A DNA stretch of 64,000 nt from Synechococcus sp. MW101C3 (GTDB lineage: Bacteria; Cyanobacteriota; Cyanobacteriia; PCC-6307; Cyanobiaceae): NCBI RefSeq assembly GCF_002252635.1, contig NZ_NQKX01000007.1, positions 186,001 to 250,000 of the forward strand, given 5' to 3'. Shown in pieces: positions 19,261 to 29,988 of the stretch (its first letter is position 1; each line of letters starts with the position of its first letter). A program made the position numbers and the translations under genes. Below the pieces are notes generated by a model. The model saw only the letters and a list, made by a program, of their open reading frames with translations. It ran no database searches and was not told the DNA's origin.

Positions 19261-20562
19261 GTGTCAGTTCCTGCCCTGAACACCAGCCGTTCCCAGGAAC
19301 TCTTCGCCGCTGCCCAGAAGCTCATGCCCGGAGGGGTGAGCTCTCCGGTGCGGGCCTTTCGTTCCGTCGGCGGCCAACCGATCGTCTTCGATCGGGTCCA
19401 GGGGGCCTACGCCTGGGACGTGGACGGCAACCGCTACATCGATTACATCGGCTCCTGGGGGCCGGCGATCTGCGGCCATGCCCACCCCAAGGTGATCGGT
19501 GCGCTGCGCAACGCCCTGGGCAAAGGCACCAGCTTCGGCGCCCCCTGTGCCCTGGAGAACCAGCTGGCCCAGATGGTGGTCGATGCCGTGCCTTCTGTGG
19601 AGATGGTGCGGTTCGTGAACTCCGGCACCGAAGCCTGCATGTCGGTGCTGCGGCTGATGCGGGCCTTCACCGGCCGCGAGAAGCTGATCAAGTTCGAGGG
19701 CTGCTACCACGGCCACGCCGACATGTTCCTGGTGAAGGCGGGCTCGGGCGTGGCCACGCTCGGCCTGCCCGATTCCCCCGGCGTACCGCGCAGCACCACC
19801 GCCAACACGCTCACCGCCCCCTACAACGACCTGGAAGCGGTCAAGCGGCTCTTCGCTGAGAACCCCGGTGAAATCGCCGGGGTGATCCTCGAGCCGGTGG
19901 TGGGCAATGCCGGCTTCCTGCCCCCCGAACCGGGCTTCCTGGAGGGTCTGCGCGAGATCACCACCGAAAACGGGGCCCTGCTCACCTTCGATGAAGTGAT
20001 GACCGGCTTCCGCATCAGTTATGGCGGTGCCCAGGCCCGTTTCGGCATCACCCCCGATCTCACCACGATGGGCAAGGTGATCGGTGGCGGTCTGCCTGTG
20101 GGCGCCTACGGCGGCCGCGCCGACATCATGGCCATGGTGGCGCCGGCCGGGCCGATGTATCAAGCGGGCACGTTGAGCGGCAACCCGCTGGCGATGACCG
20201 CCGGCATCCACACCCTCGAACTGCTGCGCCAGCCAGGCACCTACGAGAAACTTGAGGCCACCACCTCGCGGCTGATCGCCGGCATCCTGGCGGCCGGCAG
20301 GGATGCGGGCCTGCCGATCTGCGGCGGCAGCATCAGCGCCATGTTCGGCTTTTTCCTCTGCGACGGGCCGGTGCGCAACTTCGAAGACGCCAAAGCCGCC
20401 GACACCGTGCGCTTCGGCAAGCTGCACCGCGCCATGCTTGAGCGTGGCGTCTACCTGGCGCCGAGCGCCTTTGAAGCCGGCTTCACCTCGCTGGCCCACA
20501 GCGAGGAGGACATCGACGCCACGCTCGAAGCCTTCCGGGCCGCCTTCGCTGCCATCGCCTGA
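19261..20562 (+). CDS. hemL: Glutamate-1-semialdehyde 2,1-aminomutase
   Basis: The GTG at 19261 gives 433 residues with the usual start ([15 protein letters not shown]). The open frame extends to 19174 but that part is unlike the family. It makes 5-aminolevulinate, the precursor of heme, chlorophyll and bilins. [39 protein letters not shown] and the PLP-lysine motif [17 protein letters not shown] are all present. It is divergent from glcD across about 240 bp. livJ begins five bases after its stop, so hemL may head that operon. Confidence 0.97.
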   Translation: MSVPALNTSRSQELFAAAQKLMPGGVSSPVRAFRSVGGQPIVFDRVQGAYAWDVDGNRYIDYIGSWGPAICGHAHPKVIGALRNALGKGTSFGAPCALENQLAQMVVDAVPSVEMVRFVNSGTEACMSVLRLMRAFTGREKLIKFEGCYHGHADMFLVKAGSGVATLGLPDSPGVPRSTTANTLTAPYNDLEAVKRLFAENPGEIAGVILEPVVGNAGFLPPEPGFLEGLREITTENGALLTFDEVMTGFRISYGGAQARFGITPDLTTMGKVIGGGLPVGAYGGRADIMAMVAPAGPMYQAGTLSGNPLAMTAGIHTLELLRQPGTYEKLEATTSRLIAGILAAGRDAGLPICGGSISAMFGFFLCDGPVRNFEDAKAADTVRFGKLHRAMLERGVYLAPSAFEAGFTSLAHSEEDIDATLEAFRAAFAAIA

Positions 20563-20567
20563 TCGGC

Positions 20568-21761
20568 ATGCATAGGCACCTTTACCCCGCCCGCCGCCTC
20601 CTGCTGGCGATGATCGGGCTCGCCTTTGGGGTGGCTGGCTGTGAGGCCACCACCTCCGACAAGCCTCTCGATGTCAACAAGGGGGTGCCGGTGGGGGCGG
20701 TGCTGGCTCTCACCAGCAACGCGAACGTCTACGGGCAGGACCAACAGCTGGGCCTCAAGCTCGCCGAACGCTGGTTCAAGGGAAAGGGTGTGCCGATCCA
20801 GCTCACGATCGAGGATGGAGGTGGTGATGAGCAGGCAGCCAGCCAGGCCTTCAATCTCCTGATCGATGCCGGTGTGGTGGCCCTGATCGGTCCCACCCTC
20901 TCCCAGCAAGCCTTTGCCGCCGCCCCGATCGCCCAGCGCCGCGGGGTGCCTGTCGTCGCGCCTTCCAACACCGCCAAGGGCATTCCGCAGATCGGCAGCT
21001 TCATCAGCCGCGTTTCAGCCTCCAGCGCTGTGATCGCTCCGTTGGCGATCGAAGCCGCCTTGAAGAAGGATCCAACGATCCGGCGCACAGCGGTGTTCTT
21101 CGCTCAGGACGACGCCTACAGCACCTCTGAAGCCGAGATCTTCCAGAACGCCCTGGTGGCAAAGGGGCTGAAACCGGTCACCGTGCAACGCACCCAGTTG
21201 AACGACCAGGATTTTCAGAACCAGATCACTGCGGCGCTGCGGTTGAAGCCTGATCTGATTGTGATCTCGGCCCAGGCCGTCGATGGCGGCAACCTGATCC
21301 GCCAGCTGCGAGAGCTCGGCTACAAAGGCCGCATCGTGGTGGGCAACGGCATGAACACCCCGAACATCTATCCGATCTGCCAGATCTATTGCGACGGGAT
21401 CCTGATCGCACAGGCGTACAGCCCGGAGCTGGACACAGCCACCAACGCGGCCTTCGTGAAGCTCTTCAAGGAGGCCTCTGGTGGCGCCATCCCCCCCCAG
21501 TTCACTGCCCAGGCTTTCACCGCGTATCAGGTCGTGGCCGAAGCGCTCACACGGCTGAACCGCCGTTCGCCCATCAACGGCCGGCCGCTGACGGAGGTGC
21601 GCCAGGAGCTGATGAAGGAACTGCTGGCCGGTCGCTACGACACACCCTTGGGTGAGATCGGCTTCACCCCAGAGGGCGAAGTGGTTCAGAAGCGCTTCTA
21701 CGTTGCAGAAGTGCAGATGGTTACGGGCGGGCAAAGCGGGCGCTTCGCCTTGCTCGATTGA
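20568..21761 (+). CDS. ABC transporter substrate-binding lipoprotein (branched-chain amino acid/amide type)
   Basis: 397 residues with a lipoprotein signal: a basic start, hydrophobic LLLAMIGLAFG and lipobox VAGC (Cys about 25). The mature protein is a type 1 periplasmic-binding fold of the Leu/Ile/Val/amide class, with VGAVLALTSNANVYGQDQQLG, ALIGPTLSQQAFAAAP and VAPSNTAKGIPQ. It begins five bases after hemL and its stop overlaps livH (TTGA). Together with the four downstream genes it forms a complete HAAT transporter. Substrate specificity (neutral amino acids, amides or other) cannot be read from sequence. Confidence 0.9.
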   Translation: MHRHLYPARRLLLAMIGLAFGVAGCEATTSDKPLDVNKGVPVGAVLALTSNANVYGQDQQLGLKLAERWFKGKGVPIQLTIEDGGGDEQAASQAFNLLIDAGVVALIGPTLSQQAFAAAPIAQRRGVPVVAPSNTAKGIPQIGSFISRVSASSAVIAPLAIEAALKKDPTIRRTAVFFAQDDAYSTSEAEIFQNALVAKGLKPVTVQRTQLNDQDFQNQITAALRLKPDLIVISAQAVDGGNLIRQLRELGYKGRIVVGNGMNTPNIYPICQIYCDGILIAQAYSPELDTATNAAFVKLFKEASGGAIPPQFTAQAFTAYQVVAEALTRLNRRSPINGRPLTEVRQELMKELLAGRYDTPLGEIGFTPEGEVVQKRFYVAEVQMVTGGQSGRFALLD

Positions 21762-22702
21762 GCGACACCGTGGATCACCTGCTGCAGGTGCTGCTCAATG
21801 GCCTGGCCAGTGGGGCCGTCTATGCCCTCTTTGCCCTCGGGTACACGCTGGTCTTCTCGGTGCTCGGGGTGATCAACTTCGCGCAAGGGGCCCTGTTCAC
21901 GCTCGGGGCCTATTTCACGTATCTGCTGATCGGCGGCAGCGTGGGCTCCAATGGCCTGCTCGCAGGCGTCCAGCTGCCCTTTGCCCTGCCCTTCTGGCTG
22001 GCCCTGCTGCTTGCCGGTGTCGGCGCCGCCGGCATGGGCGTGCTGGTGGAAGCCACCGCTTTTGCACCCTTGCGCCAGCGGCGGGCCGAGCCGCTGCTCT
22101 ACCTCATCTCCAGCCTGGGCGCTGGGGTCGTGATCGTGAATGTGGTGCAGTTGCTGATGGGCGCCGAAAGCTATTCGATCCCCGCCGCCACCCTGGCAGA
22201 GCTACCGGCCACCATCCGGATCGGAGCAGCCCAGGTGCGCTCCGTGCAACTGCTGCTGATGGCGGTGGCTGCCATCGTGCTCGTCACGCTGACGCTCTGG
22301 CTGGAAGGCAGTCGCATGGGCAAGGCTCTGCAGGCCGTCTCGGAAGATCCAGACACCGCCCGACTGCTGGGCATCAATGCCGGGGCCATGATCCAGCTCG
22401 CCTTTGCACTGAGCGGCTTTCTCGCCGGCGTGGCCGGTGGGCTGGTGGGGCTGAGCGTGAGCATCTCCGGGCCGTACTTCGGGATCGGCTTCGGCATCAA
22501 GGCCCTCGGGGTTCTGGTGCTTGGCGGCCTGGGCAGTGTGCCCGGAGCGATGCTGGGGGGCCTGGTGGTTGGCCTGGCCGAGGCACTCGTGCCTGCCGAC
22601 TTTTCCGGCTACAAAGACGGGGTTGCCTATGCCTTCCTGTTCGCGGTGCTGCTGCTTCGGCCCCAGGGGTTGCTGGGCAAAACCCTGATCAGCAAGGTGT
22701 GA
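21758..22702 (+). CDS. ABC transporter permease, LivH type
   Basis: 314 residues. The TTG start overlaps the preceding TGA by four bases (TTGA), so its translation is likely re-initiated. About eight transmembrane helices are visible. Family hallmarks include NGLASGAVYALFALGYTLVFSVLGVIN split over the first helix and loop, FAQGALFTLGAY, and SEDPDTARLLGINAG, the coupling loop that contacts the ATPase. It pairs with the LivM-type permease encoded next. LivH type is assigned from similarity and operon position. Confidence 0.9.
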   Translation: MSDTVDHLLQVLLNGLASGAVYALFALGYTLVFSVLGVINFAQGALFTLGAYFTYLLIGGSVGSNGLLAGVQLPFALPFWLALLLAGVGAAGMGVLVEATAFAPLRQRRAEPLLYLISSLGAGVVIVNVVQLLMGAESYSIPAATLAELPATIRIGAAQVRSVQLLLMAVAAIVLVTLTLWLEGSRMGKALQAVSEDPDTARLLGINAGAMIQLAFALSGFLAGVAGGLVGLSVSISGPYFGIGFGIKALGVLVLGGLGSVPGAMLGGLVVGLAEALVPADFSGYKDGVAYAFLFAVLLLRPQGLLGKTLISKV

Positions 22703-23604
22703 GCGACCTCTCCCTGCTGGTGCAGATGGGGCTGGGCGCTCTGCTCGCCCTTTCGGTCTACCTGCCACTGCGTGCGGGTCAACTGTCACTCGCCACCCCG
22801 GGCTTCTATGCCATCGGCGGCTATGTGGCCGCACTGCTTTCCACGCGCTGGCCAGCGCTGGCCGGCAACGGAGCGCTCTATCCCTTGCCCTCGCTGCTGC
22901 TGGAAATGGTCCTGGCGACAGGGTTGGCCACAGGGCTGGCGCTGCTGATCGGCCGGCCGGTGCTCCAGCTGCGGGGCATCTATCTGGCGATCGCCACGAT
23001 CGCCCTCGTGGAGATTCTGCGGGTGGTGAACCTCAACGCCGGCTGGAGTGGTGGTGCGGTGGGCATCTTCGCGATCCCACAACCGTTCAACGGCCCGCAG
23101 GGCTATCTGATCTGCACGGCCCTTCTCCTGGCGTTCTGCTGCTGGCTGTGCGCCCGGCTGGAGCAGATGCGCCTGGGACGGGCGATGGCCGCCATGCGGG
23201 AGGACGAACTGGCCGCCCGCTGCATGGGAGTGCCCACGGCTCAGGTGGCCTTGAGCGCCTTTGTGCTGAGCGCCGCGATCGCGGCGCTCACCGGGGTGGT
23301 GGCCGCCCATTTCCTCAACACCTGGAACGCCCGCCAAGGCAGCTTCGATGCCAGCATCACCACCCTCGCTTTCGTGGTGTTCGGGGGTTCACGCACCTGG
23401 CTCGGGCCGGTGCTGGGTGGCCTCTTTCTCACCGCACTGCCGGAACTGCTTCGGCCGGTGGGGGATCTGCGCCTGATCGTGTTCGGTCTGGTGATCCTGG
23501 TGGGCCCGATCCTGGCGCCGCAGGGCCTGATCACACCGGAACGGTTGGCGGCCCTGGTTCACGCCCTGCCACTGCCAACGGCCAGAAAAAGCACCTCGGC
23601 ATGA
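22699..23604 (+). CDS. ABC transporter permease, LivM type
   Basis: 301 residues from a GTG overlapping the livH stop (GTGA). About eight to nine hydrophobic helices. ATPGFYAIGGYVAALL, LRGIYLAIATIALVEILR and the cytoplasmic coupling loop MREDELAARCMGVPTAQVAL are LivM hallmarks. GGSRTWLGPVLGG near the C-terminus is also typical. It forms the heterodimeric membrane channel with the LivH-type protein; ATPase subunits follow. Its own stop overlaps the livG start (ATGA). The frame stays open far to the left, but that is a shadow of livH. Confidence 0.9.
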   Translation: MSDLSLLVQMGLGALLALSVYLPLRAGQLSLATPGFYAIGGYVAALLSTRWPALAGNGALYPLPSLLLEMVLATGLATGLALLIGRPVLQLRGIYLAIATIALVEILRVVNLNAGWSGGAVGIFAIPQPFNGPQGYLICTALLLAFCCWLCARLEQMRLGRAMAAMREDELAARCMGVPTAQVALSAFVLSAAIAALTGVVAAHFLNTWNARQGSFDASITTLAFVVFGGSRTWLGPVLGGLFLTALPELLRPVGDLRLIVFGLVILVGPILAPQGLITPERLAALVHALPLPTARKSTSA

Positions 23605-24370
23605 TCGCCACACCATTGCTGGAACTGGAGGCGGTCACCAGGAGTTTTGGCGGGCTGATCGCCGTGAACCGCGTGTCGCTGCAGGTGGAAGCCGGGTCGA
23701 TCACCGGGCTGATCGGACCGAACGGAGCTGGCAAGACCACTCTGTTCAACCTGATCTCCGGGCTCACGCCCCCCGATGCGGGCCGCATCCTCTGGCACGG
23801 TGCCGCCATCGATGGCTTGCCGCCGGAACGGGTGAACCGGCTGGGCATCGCCCGCACCTTTCAGAACCTGCGCCTGTTCGGACCGCTCAGCTGCCTCGAC
23901 AACGTGCTGGTGGGACTGCACAGCGCCGACAGAGCACCTCTGCTCGGCGCCCTGCTGAACCGGTCTGCTTTCCGGCGCCAGCAGGGCCAGCTGCGTCAGC
24001 GAGCCCATGAGCTGCTGGAACTGCTGGAGCTCGATCACCTGGCGCACCAGCCGGCCGACAGCCTCGCCTATGGGCTGCGGCGCCGGCTGGAGATGGCCCG
24101 TGCACTGGCCACCGGCCCCAGGTTGCTGCTGCTCGATGAGCCGGCTGCCGGCATGAATCCGGCCGAAAAAGCCACACTCGCCGATCTGATTCGGCGGCTG
24201 CGCCAGCACTTCGATCTCACCGTGCTCGTGATCGAGCACCACGTCCCCTTGATGATGCGCCTGTGCGACCGCCTTGCCGTGCTCAACTTCGGGCAGCGGA
24301 TCGCTGAAGGGACTCCCGCCGAGGTACGCAACGATCCGCTGGTGATCGAGGCCTACCTGGGGAGCACGAC

Positions 24371-24374
<4 letters not shown>
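23601..24374 (+). CDS. ABC transporter ATPase, LivG type
   Basis: 257 residues, ATG overlapping the livM stop. Walker A GPNGAGKTTLFN, the LivG-characteristic IARTFQNLRLF Q-loop region and Walker B LLLLDEPAAGMNP with DEP are present. The ABC signature is SLAYGLRRRLEMARAL, the LivG-like 'LAYG' variant of LSGGQ. ATP hydrolysis drives uptake through the two permeases. The stop overlaps the livF start (ATGA). Confidence 0.93.
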
Positions 24375-25108
<734 letters not shown>

Positions 25109-25215
25109 GGGCACGTCAGCACGCGGCCCTGCTCTGTTCTTCGCACCAACATCCTGGGCGCCTATCCACGCCGATGCGCCCTGAATAGGCTGCGACCGTC
25201 CGGCCTGCAACCGCC

Positions 25216-26592
25216 ATGCCACGCGAGCGCTTCTTTCTGGAGTTGGAGCCGCCGGCTGAAGCTCTGCGCGGGCGACCCCATGTGGTGATCGTGGGAGGGG
25301 GTTTTGCTGGGCTATCGGCGTGCAAAGCCCTGGCCGGCGCCGATGTTCGCGTGACGCTGATCGACAAGCGCAACTACAACCTGTTCCAACCGCTGCTGTA
25401 TCAGGTGTCCACCGGGCTGGTGGCTCCGGGGGATGTGACCGTGCCGCTGCGGCTGCTGGTGGGGCGGCAGCGCAACGTGCAGGTGCTGATGGGGGAGGTG
25501 AAGGAAATCGATGCCGAGGCGAAGGAGCTGGTGTTCAACGAGCGCCGCTTCAGCTACGACCACCTGATCCTGGCGGCAGGTTCCGGCAGCTCCTACTTCG
25601 GCCACGACGAATGGCAGGCGATCGCCCCGCCGATGAAGCAGCTGGAAGACGCCCTGGAGATCCGCGAGCGGCTGCTGCTGGCGATGGAGGAGGCGGAGCA
25701 GACGCCCGAGGCGGAGAAGCGGCGCCTGCTGCAGTCGGTGGTGGTGGTGGGAGGCGGACCCACCGGCTGTGAGCTGGCGGGGTCGGTGTCGGAGCTGCTG
25801 CGCCACGCCCTGGCCAGGGATTTCCGCCAGCTCGATCCCGAAGACACCCGCATCCTGTTGGTGGATCCCGGCGATCGCCTGCTGCGGGGCATGCATCCCG
25901 ATCTGGGCGCCGGCGCCAGGCGCTTCCTGGAATCCATCGGCGTGGAGGTGCTGCTGGGGGGCCGGGTGAAGGCGATCGAGCCGGGGCGGGTCACGATCAG
26001 CACCGCCGCTGGCGAGCAGGTGCGGGAGGCGGCCACGGTGTGCTGGACGGCGGGGGTGAAGGCGTCCCCACTGGGTGCCCGGCTGGCTGAGGCCACCGGC
26101 GTGCCCCTCGACCGGGGCGGCCGGGTGCCGGTGGAGGCGGATTTCTCCGTGCCCGGCCATCCCGAGATCCGGGTGGTGGGTGACCTCTGCGCCTATGCCC
26201 CCAGCCCGGGCGCCAGCCCGCTGCCGGGGCTGGCCAGCGTGGCGGTGCAGATGGGCAGCTGGGTGGCCCGTGATCTGCGGGCCGGCCTGGAAGGCCGCCC
26301 GCAGGCGCCGTTCCGCTTCGTGGATTTCGGCTCGATGGCGATCCTGGGGCGCCTGCACGCCGAAGCCGACCTGCGCGGCTGGCGCGTGGACGGTCCGCTG
26401 GGCTGGCTGATCTGGGGCGTGGCCCACCTGGGCTTCATGCCCGCCAACGAGAACCGGGTGAGCCTGCTGGTCAAATGGCTGTGGGCGATCGCCACCCGGC
26501 AGCGCGGCTCCCTGCTGATCATGGGAGAACCGCGTTTTGAGGAGGGTGTGCCGGAGGGCTCTGCCGCTACAGACCCGGGCTGCTCTGCATGA
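25216..26592 (+). CDS. Type II NAD(P)H dehydrogenase (NDH-2)
   Basis: 458 residues. A single-subunit, non-proton-pumping flavoenzyme that passes electrons from NAD(P)H to plastoquinone. Two dinucleotide-binding folds are visible: FAD, VVIVGGGFAGLSACKAL near residue 22, and NAD(P)H, VVVVGGGPTGCELAGSVSELL near 175. NYNLFQPLLYQVSTG and the C-terminal ADFSVPGHPEIRVVGDLCAY are typical NDH-2 motifs. The C-terminal ~60 residues are amphipathic/hydrophobic (LGWLIWGVAHLGF), consistent with monotopic membrane attachment. Cyanobacteria carry several paralogues (NdbA/B/C), so no letter is assigned. Its 3' end overlaps the convergent SDR gene by 26 bp. Confidence 0.88.
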   Translation: MPRERFFLELEPPAEALRGRPHVVIVGGGFAGLSACKALAGADVRVTLIDKRNYNLFQPLLYQVSTGLVAPGDVTVPLRLLVGRQRNVQVLMGEVKEIDAEAKELVFNERRFSYDHLILAAGSGSSYFGHDEWQAIAPPMKQLEDALEIRERLLLAMEEAEQTPEAEKRRLLQSVVVVGGGPTGCELAGSVSELLRHALARDFRQLDPEDTRILLVDPGDRLLRGMHPDLGAGARRFLESIGVEVLLGGRVKAIEPGRVTISTAAGEQVREAATVCWTAGVKASPLGARLAEATGVPLDRGGRVPVEADFSVPGHPEIRVVGDLCAYAPSPGASPLPGLASVAVQMGSWVARDLRAGLEGRPQAPFRFVDFGSMAILGRLHAEADLRGWRVDGPLGWLIWGVAHLGFMPANENRVSLLVKWLWAIATRQRGSLLIMGEPRFEEGVPEGSAATDPGCSA

Positions 26593-27385
26593 TGCCGCCA
26601 TCGGCAAAGATCGTGGTGGCGGTGATGTAGCTGGCGTCGTCGCTGGCGAGGAAAGCCACCACCTTGGCCACCTCTTCCGGCTGGGCCATGCGGCCCAGCG
26701 GGATGGCGGCATCCAGCTTGGCCATCAGCTCCGGATCCTTCATCGTGGCGTCGTTGATCGGAGTGGCCACGGCCCCCGGGCCCACATTCACCAGGGTGAT
26801 GTCGTGGGGAGCCAGCTCGAGGGCAGCTGTGCGGGTGAGCATGCGCACGCCGCCCTTGGCGAGGCAGTAGGGCGTGTTGTTGGGCATGGGCCAGTCTTCG
26901 TGAACCGAGGAGATGTTGATGATGCGGCCGCCGCCGCCCTGGGCAATCATCTGCTTGGCGGCGTACTGGGTGGCGAAGAAAACGCCACGCAGGTTCACAT
27001 CCAGCACCTTGTCGTAGTCGTCGGGGGTGGTGGTGAGAATGGAGGTGCGCGTTTCGATACCGGCGTTGTTCACCATCACATCAATGCGCCCGTATTTCGC
27101 CACTGCAGCATCCACCAGGCGCTGAAGATCATCCAGCTTGGATACATCAGCCTGCACACCGAAGCTGCTGCCGCCGAACGCGCCGATCTCCCGCTCGATC
27201 TCTTCGGTGGCCTCAGGATGGGAGCGGTAGTCGATCACCACCTTGGCGCCGCGGTGCGCCAGGGCTTCCACAATCGCTTTGCCGATGCCGCTGTTGCCGC
27301 CGGTCACGATCGCCACCTTGCCTTCAAGCAGCTTGGCCAGGGTGCGGATGGCGTCTGGATTGGTGGTGCTGGTCACGGAATCCAT
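26567..27385 (-). CDS. Short-chain dehydrogenase/reductase, glucose 1-dehydrogenase-like
   Basis: 272 residues from ATG 27385; an upstream in-frame ATG at 27424 is possible. Classical SDR features are AIVTGGNSGIGKAI (TGxxxGxG cofactor site), MVNNAGIE (NNAG), catalytic Ser in NISSVHEDW and YxxxK as YCLAK. VGPGAVATPIN and the C-terminal IFADGGIMQSSPG fit glucose/ribitol-type dehydrogenases. The actual substrate is not determined. It is transcribed leftward, converging with NDH-2 and diverging from the EamA transporter across ~105 bp. Confidence 0.85.
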   Translation of the reverse strand: MDSVTSTTNPDAIRTLAKLLEGKVAIVTGGNSGIGKAIVEALAHRGAKVVIDYRSHPEATEEIEREIGAFGGSSFGVQADVSKLDDLQRLVDAAVAKYGRIDVMVNNAGIETRTSILTTTPDDYDKVLDVNLRGVFFATQYAAKQMIAQGGGGRIINISSVHEDWPMPNNTPYCLAKGGVRMLTRTAALELAPHDITLVNVGPGAVATPINDATMKDPELMAKLDAAIPLGRMAQPEEVAKVVAFLASDDASYITATTIFADGGIMQSSPGL

Positions 27386-27490
27386 GGGTGACAGGGGCAG
27401 CTTTGAAGGTAAGCATGGGCCCAACGGGAAGGGTTGAACGCCGTGGCGAATGTGATTCCATCCACACCCCCGCAGGAGGCCTCCGGCTCA

Positions 27491-28423
27491 ATGCGTTCAC
27501 TGCTGCTGGGCGCCGCCCTGCTGGTGCTGGCCTTTCTGGCGAACACCGCCCAGAGCGCCTTCGGCAAAGCGCTCGGCAGTGGCATGGGGCCCGTGCCGTT
27601 CACCTGGCTCACCTTCGTGATCGCGCTGGCACTGATCCTGCCCTGGGTGCTGTGGCGCGGTGGCCGTGATCTGCGCACGTCCGTGCCACTGCTGCACCTG
27701 CTGCGCAGTTGCACCGGGCTGGCGGGGTTCTTTCTGTTCATTACCGCCGCGCGACTGGTGAATCTGGTCAACGCCAATGTGCTGCTGAACACCACGCCGT
27801 TGTTCATCCCGCTGCTGGGTCTGCTGGTGCTCGGCCAGCAGGTGCCCAGAGCTCTGTGGGGCTGCCTCGCCATCGGCTTTGCCGGCATGGTGATCGTGGT
27901 GCAGCCCAACGCCTCCCTGCTCACCCGCCCCGGCGATCTGCTGGGCCTGGCTGCCGGCCTGCTCTGCGCCGTGGAGTTCCTGGCCGTGAAGCGGCTCGAC
28001 CGCACCGAGGCGCCGCTCACCCAGATGATCTATTTCCTGCTCATCGGCAGCGTCGGCTCCACCCTGGCGATCCTTGGTCCGCTGCGGCCGGAGGGACAGG
28101 CCGGTGCACTGCTCAGCGGGCTGGACACCAGCCAATGGCTCACGGTGCTGGCCTCCGGCGTGTGCCTGGCCTGCTTTCAGTTTCTCTTGATCAAGGCTTA
28201 CACCTATGCCGAACCCGGCGCGATCGGCGCCTTTCAGTATTCGTCGGTGGTGTTCGCCGGCCTGATCGGCTGGATCTGGTTCGCCGAGACGCCCACCCTG
28301 GCGGTGTGGGTCGGCACCGCGCTGATCACCCTCGGCGGCGTGCTGAGCATCGTGCTGCAACGCCCGGGGAGCACCGCACAGCCTGCTGGCCCCATGGGCA
28401 GCACCGGCAGCACCGGCACATGA
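27491..28423 (+). CDS. EamA-domain drug/metabolite transporter (DMT superfamily)
   Basis: 310 residues with ten predicted transmembrane helices in two EamA repeats of about 140 residues each. The ATG at 27491 was chosen because AGGAGG lies 11 bases upstream and the first helix starts immediately. In-frame TTG 27434 and GTG 27443 would add a short polar N-terminus. Repeat one ends near GFAGMVIVVQP and repeat two at WVGTALITLGGVLSIV, matching family patterns. The substrate is unknown. The stop overlaps the next gene's start (ATGA). Confidence 0.85.
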   Translation: MRSLLLGAALLVLAFLANTAQSAFGKALGSGMGPVPFTWLTFVIALALILPWVLWRGGRDLRTSVPLLHLLRSCTGLAGFFLFITAARLVNLVNANVLLNTTPLFIPLLGLLVLGQQVPRALWGCLAIGFAGMVIVVQPNASLLTRPGDLLGLAAGLLCAVEFLAVKRLDRTEAPLTQMIYFLLIGSVGSTLAILGPLRPEGQAGALLSGLDTSQWLTVLASGVCLACFQFLLIKAYTYAEPGAIGAFQYSSVVFAGLIGWIWFAETPTLAVWVGTALITLGGVLSIVLQRPGSTAQPAGPMGSTGSTGT

Positions 28424-29430
28424 CGCCCCCCCTGGTCAGCTCTGGCCCCCACATCGAAGCGGTGGCGATCACCTGTGCCAGTGCCGAGCGCAGCGCCGCC
28501 TTCTTCTGCGCGTCGCTTGGCTTCATCCGGCTGGCTGAGGAGCGGGTGGAGGGCGGGCCCCAGGCCGCTCTGTTCGGGCTGCCGCAGGGACGGCTGCAAC
28601 GGGTGCAGCTGGGGCTGGGCGAGGAGCGGCTGGATCTGATCGAAGTGCTCGATCCTGGCCCGGGGCAGCGCCCGGGGCGGCCGCTGCCACCTGACTCACG
28701 CAGCTGCGATCTCTGGTTTCAACACCTCTGCCTCGTCACGGCGGATCTGGCGGCGAGCCACGCCCGGCTGCAGCCCCTGCTGGCCGCTGGCGCAATCACG
28801 GCGGTATCAGCGGCGCCGCAGCGGCTGCCCGAGTGGAACACCGCCGCCGCCGGCATCTGGGCCTTCAAGTTCCGTGATCCTGATGGCCACAACCTGGAGC
28901 TGCTGCAGTTTCCCGACGGCAAGGGGGATCCCCGCTGGCATCGCCCGCGGCCGGCCGGTGCCTCTGAGCTGCTCGGCATCGATCACAGCGCCATCGCCAT
29001 CGCCGACACCGCCCGCAGCCGTGCCTTCTACAGCGAGCTGCTCGGCCTGACGGCACTGCCCAGCGGCGAAAACAGCGGGCTGGAGCAGGACCGGCTCGAT
29101 GGGCTGAGCGAGACGCGGGTGCAGATCACGCCCCTGCGCTGCGCGGCAGGCATGGGCATCGAAACCCTTGGCTATCTGCCCCCCAACCAGGGGCGCCCGC
29201 GACTGGCGGATCAGGCGCCGCAGGACCTGGCCCACTGGCAGATCCACCTGGCGGCCAGCGGCCTCGATCGCATCGCCGCCAGCGCGGCGGCATTCGGGGC
29301 CGAGCTGCTGCCGCCCGGCCTGGTGGCGCTGGAAGCGGGGGCCGTCGGGAGCAGACGGGCGCTGCGGCTGGCCGATCCCGATGGCCACGAGCTGCTGGTG
29401 CTGGAAACCGCTGGCGTCAGCGCTCCCTGA
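28420..29430 (+). CDS. VOC-superfamily protein with two glyoxalase/dioxygenase-like domains
   Basis: 336 residues, ATG overlapping the EamA stop. It contains two consecutive vicinal-oxygen-chelate modules. The first is about 8-165, starting at HIEAVAITCASAERSAAFF and ending at FRDPDGHNLELLQFP. The second is about 182-333, starting at LLGIDHSAIAIADTARSRAFY and ending at LADPDGHELLVLE. The second has the His...Glu metal-ligand pattern of glyoxalase I/extradiol dioxygenases. The reaction cannot be assigned. Coupling to a transporter suggests handling of a shared metabolite, which is inference. Confidence 0.8.
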   Translation: MTPPLVSSGPHIEAVAITCASAERSAAFFCASLGFIRLAEERVEGGPQAALFGLPQGRLQRVQLGLGEERLDLIEVLDPGPGQRPGRPLPPDSRSCDLWFQHLCLVTADLAASHARLQPLLAAGAITAVSAAPQRLPEWNTAAAGIWAFKFRDPDGHNLELLQFPDGKGDPRWHRPRPAGASELLGIDHSAIAIADTARSRAFYSELLGLTALPSGENSGLEQDRLDGLSETRVQITPLRCAAGMGIETLGYLPPNQGRPRLADQAPQDLAHWQIHLAASGLDRIAASAAAFGAELLPPGLVALEAGAVGSRRALRLADPDGHELLVLETAGVSAP

Positions 29431-29490
29431 AGCCCGGCAGCCGCTCGGGACGCCTTGGTTACCTTGAGGCACCGACGCACGTGAGCTGCC

Positions 29491-29988
29491 GTGGCCGTGG
29501 ACATCGTGGAGATCCTGGTGCCCATCGGCCCCTCTCCCCTCAGTGAAGCGGTGCTGACACTGCTGCGGGTGTTCACCGGCATCGCCTTCATCCGCCACGG
29601 CTGGCCGAAGCTGCGCAACCTCACCACCTGGGCAACCGCGCTGAAAACACCACGCTGGCTCTGCTTTCTGTCGGCATTCTCAATGTGGGCGGGCGGTATC
29701 GCCCTGATCCCCGGTCTGCTCACGCCGCTGGCCGCCCTGGCGATTCTGGTGTCGATGGGGTATGCCATGGTGCTGGAGGTTCTAGCGGGCACCCCCTTCA
29801 TCGCCCCCGATCCCTATCAGATTCCGCCGGGAGATTATGCCGGCCCCATGGGCGTGGGGGAACCACCCAGCTGGGAAAAGGCCGCCATGTATGTGGTGAT
29901 GTGCCTGGTGCTGATCGGAGCCGGAGGTGGCGCCCTTTCCCTCGACGGACTCCTGATTCGCGACGCCCTGATGCTCAACTTCGGCTGA
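29491..29988 (+). CDS. DoxX-family membrane protein
   Basis: 165 residues from a GTG. Four hydrophobic segments. The first includes LTLLRVFTGIAFIRHGWPKL, a DoxX signature, and the second FLSAFSMWAGGIALIPGLL. A periplasmic loop with Pro/Gly (YQIPPGDYAGPMGVGEPP) follows. DoxX-type proteins accompany redox enzymes in several bacteria but have no established single function. A GMC oxidoreductase lies convergent 105 bp away. Family call is sound, role unknown. Confidence 0.8.
   Translation: MAVDIVEILVPIGPSPLSEAVLTLLRVFTGIAFIRHGWPKLRNLTTWATALKTPRWLCFLSAFSMWAGGIALIPGLLTPLAALAILVSMGYAMVLEVLAGTPFIAPDPYQIPPGDYAGPMGVGEPPSWEKAAMYVVMCLVLIGAGGGALSLDGLLIRDALMLNFG

Noticed and set aside
21652-22698. Upstream extension of the livM frame through livH
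   Set aside because: The translation is Arg/Gly/Ala-rich shadow; the permease begins at GTG 22699 overlapping the livH stop.
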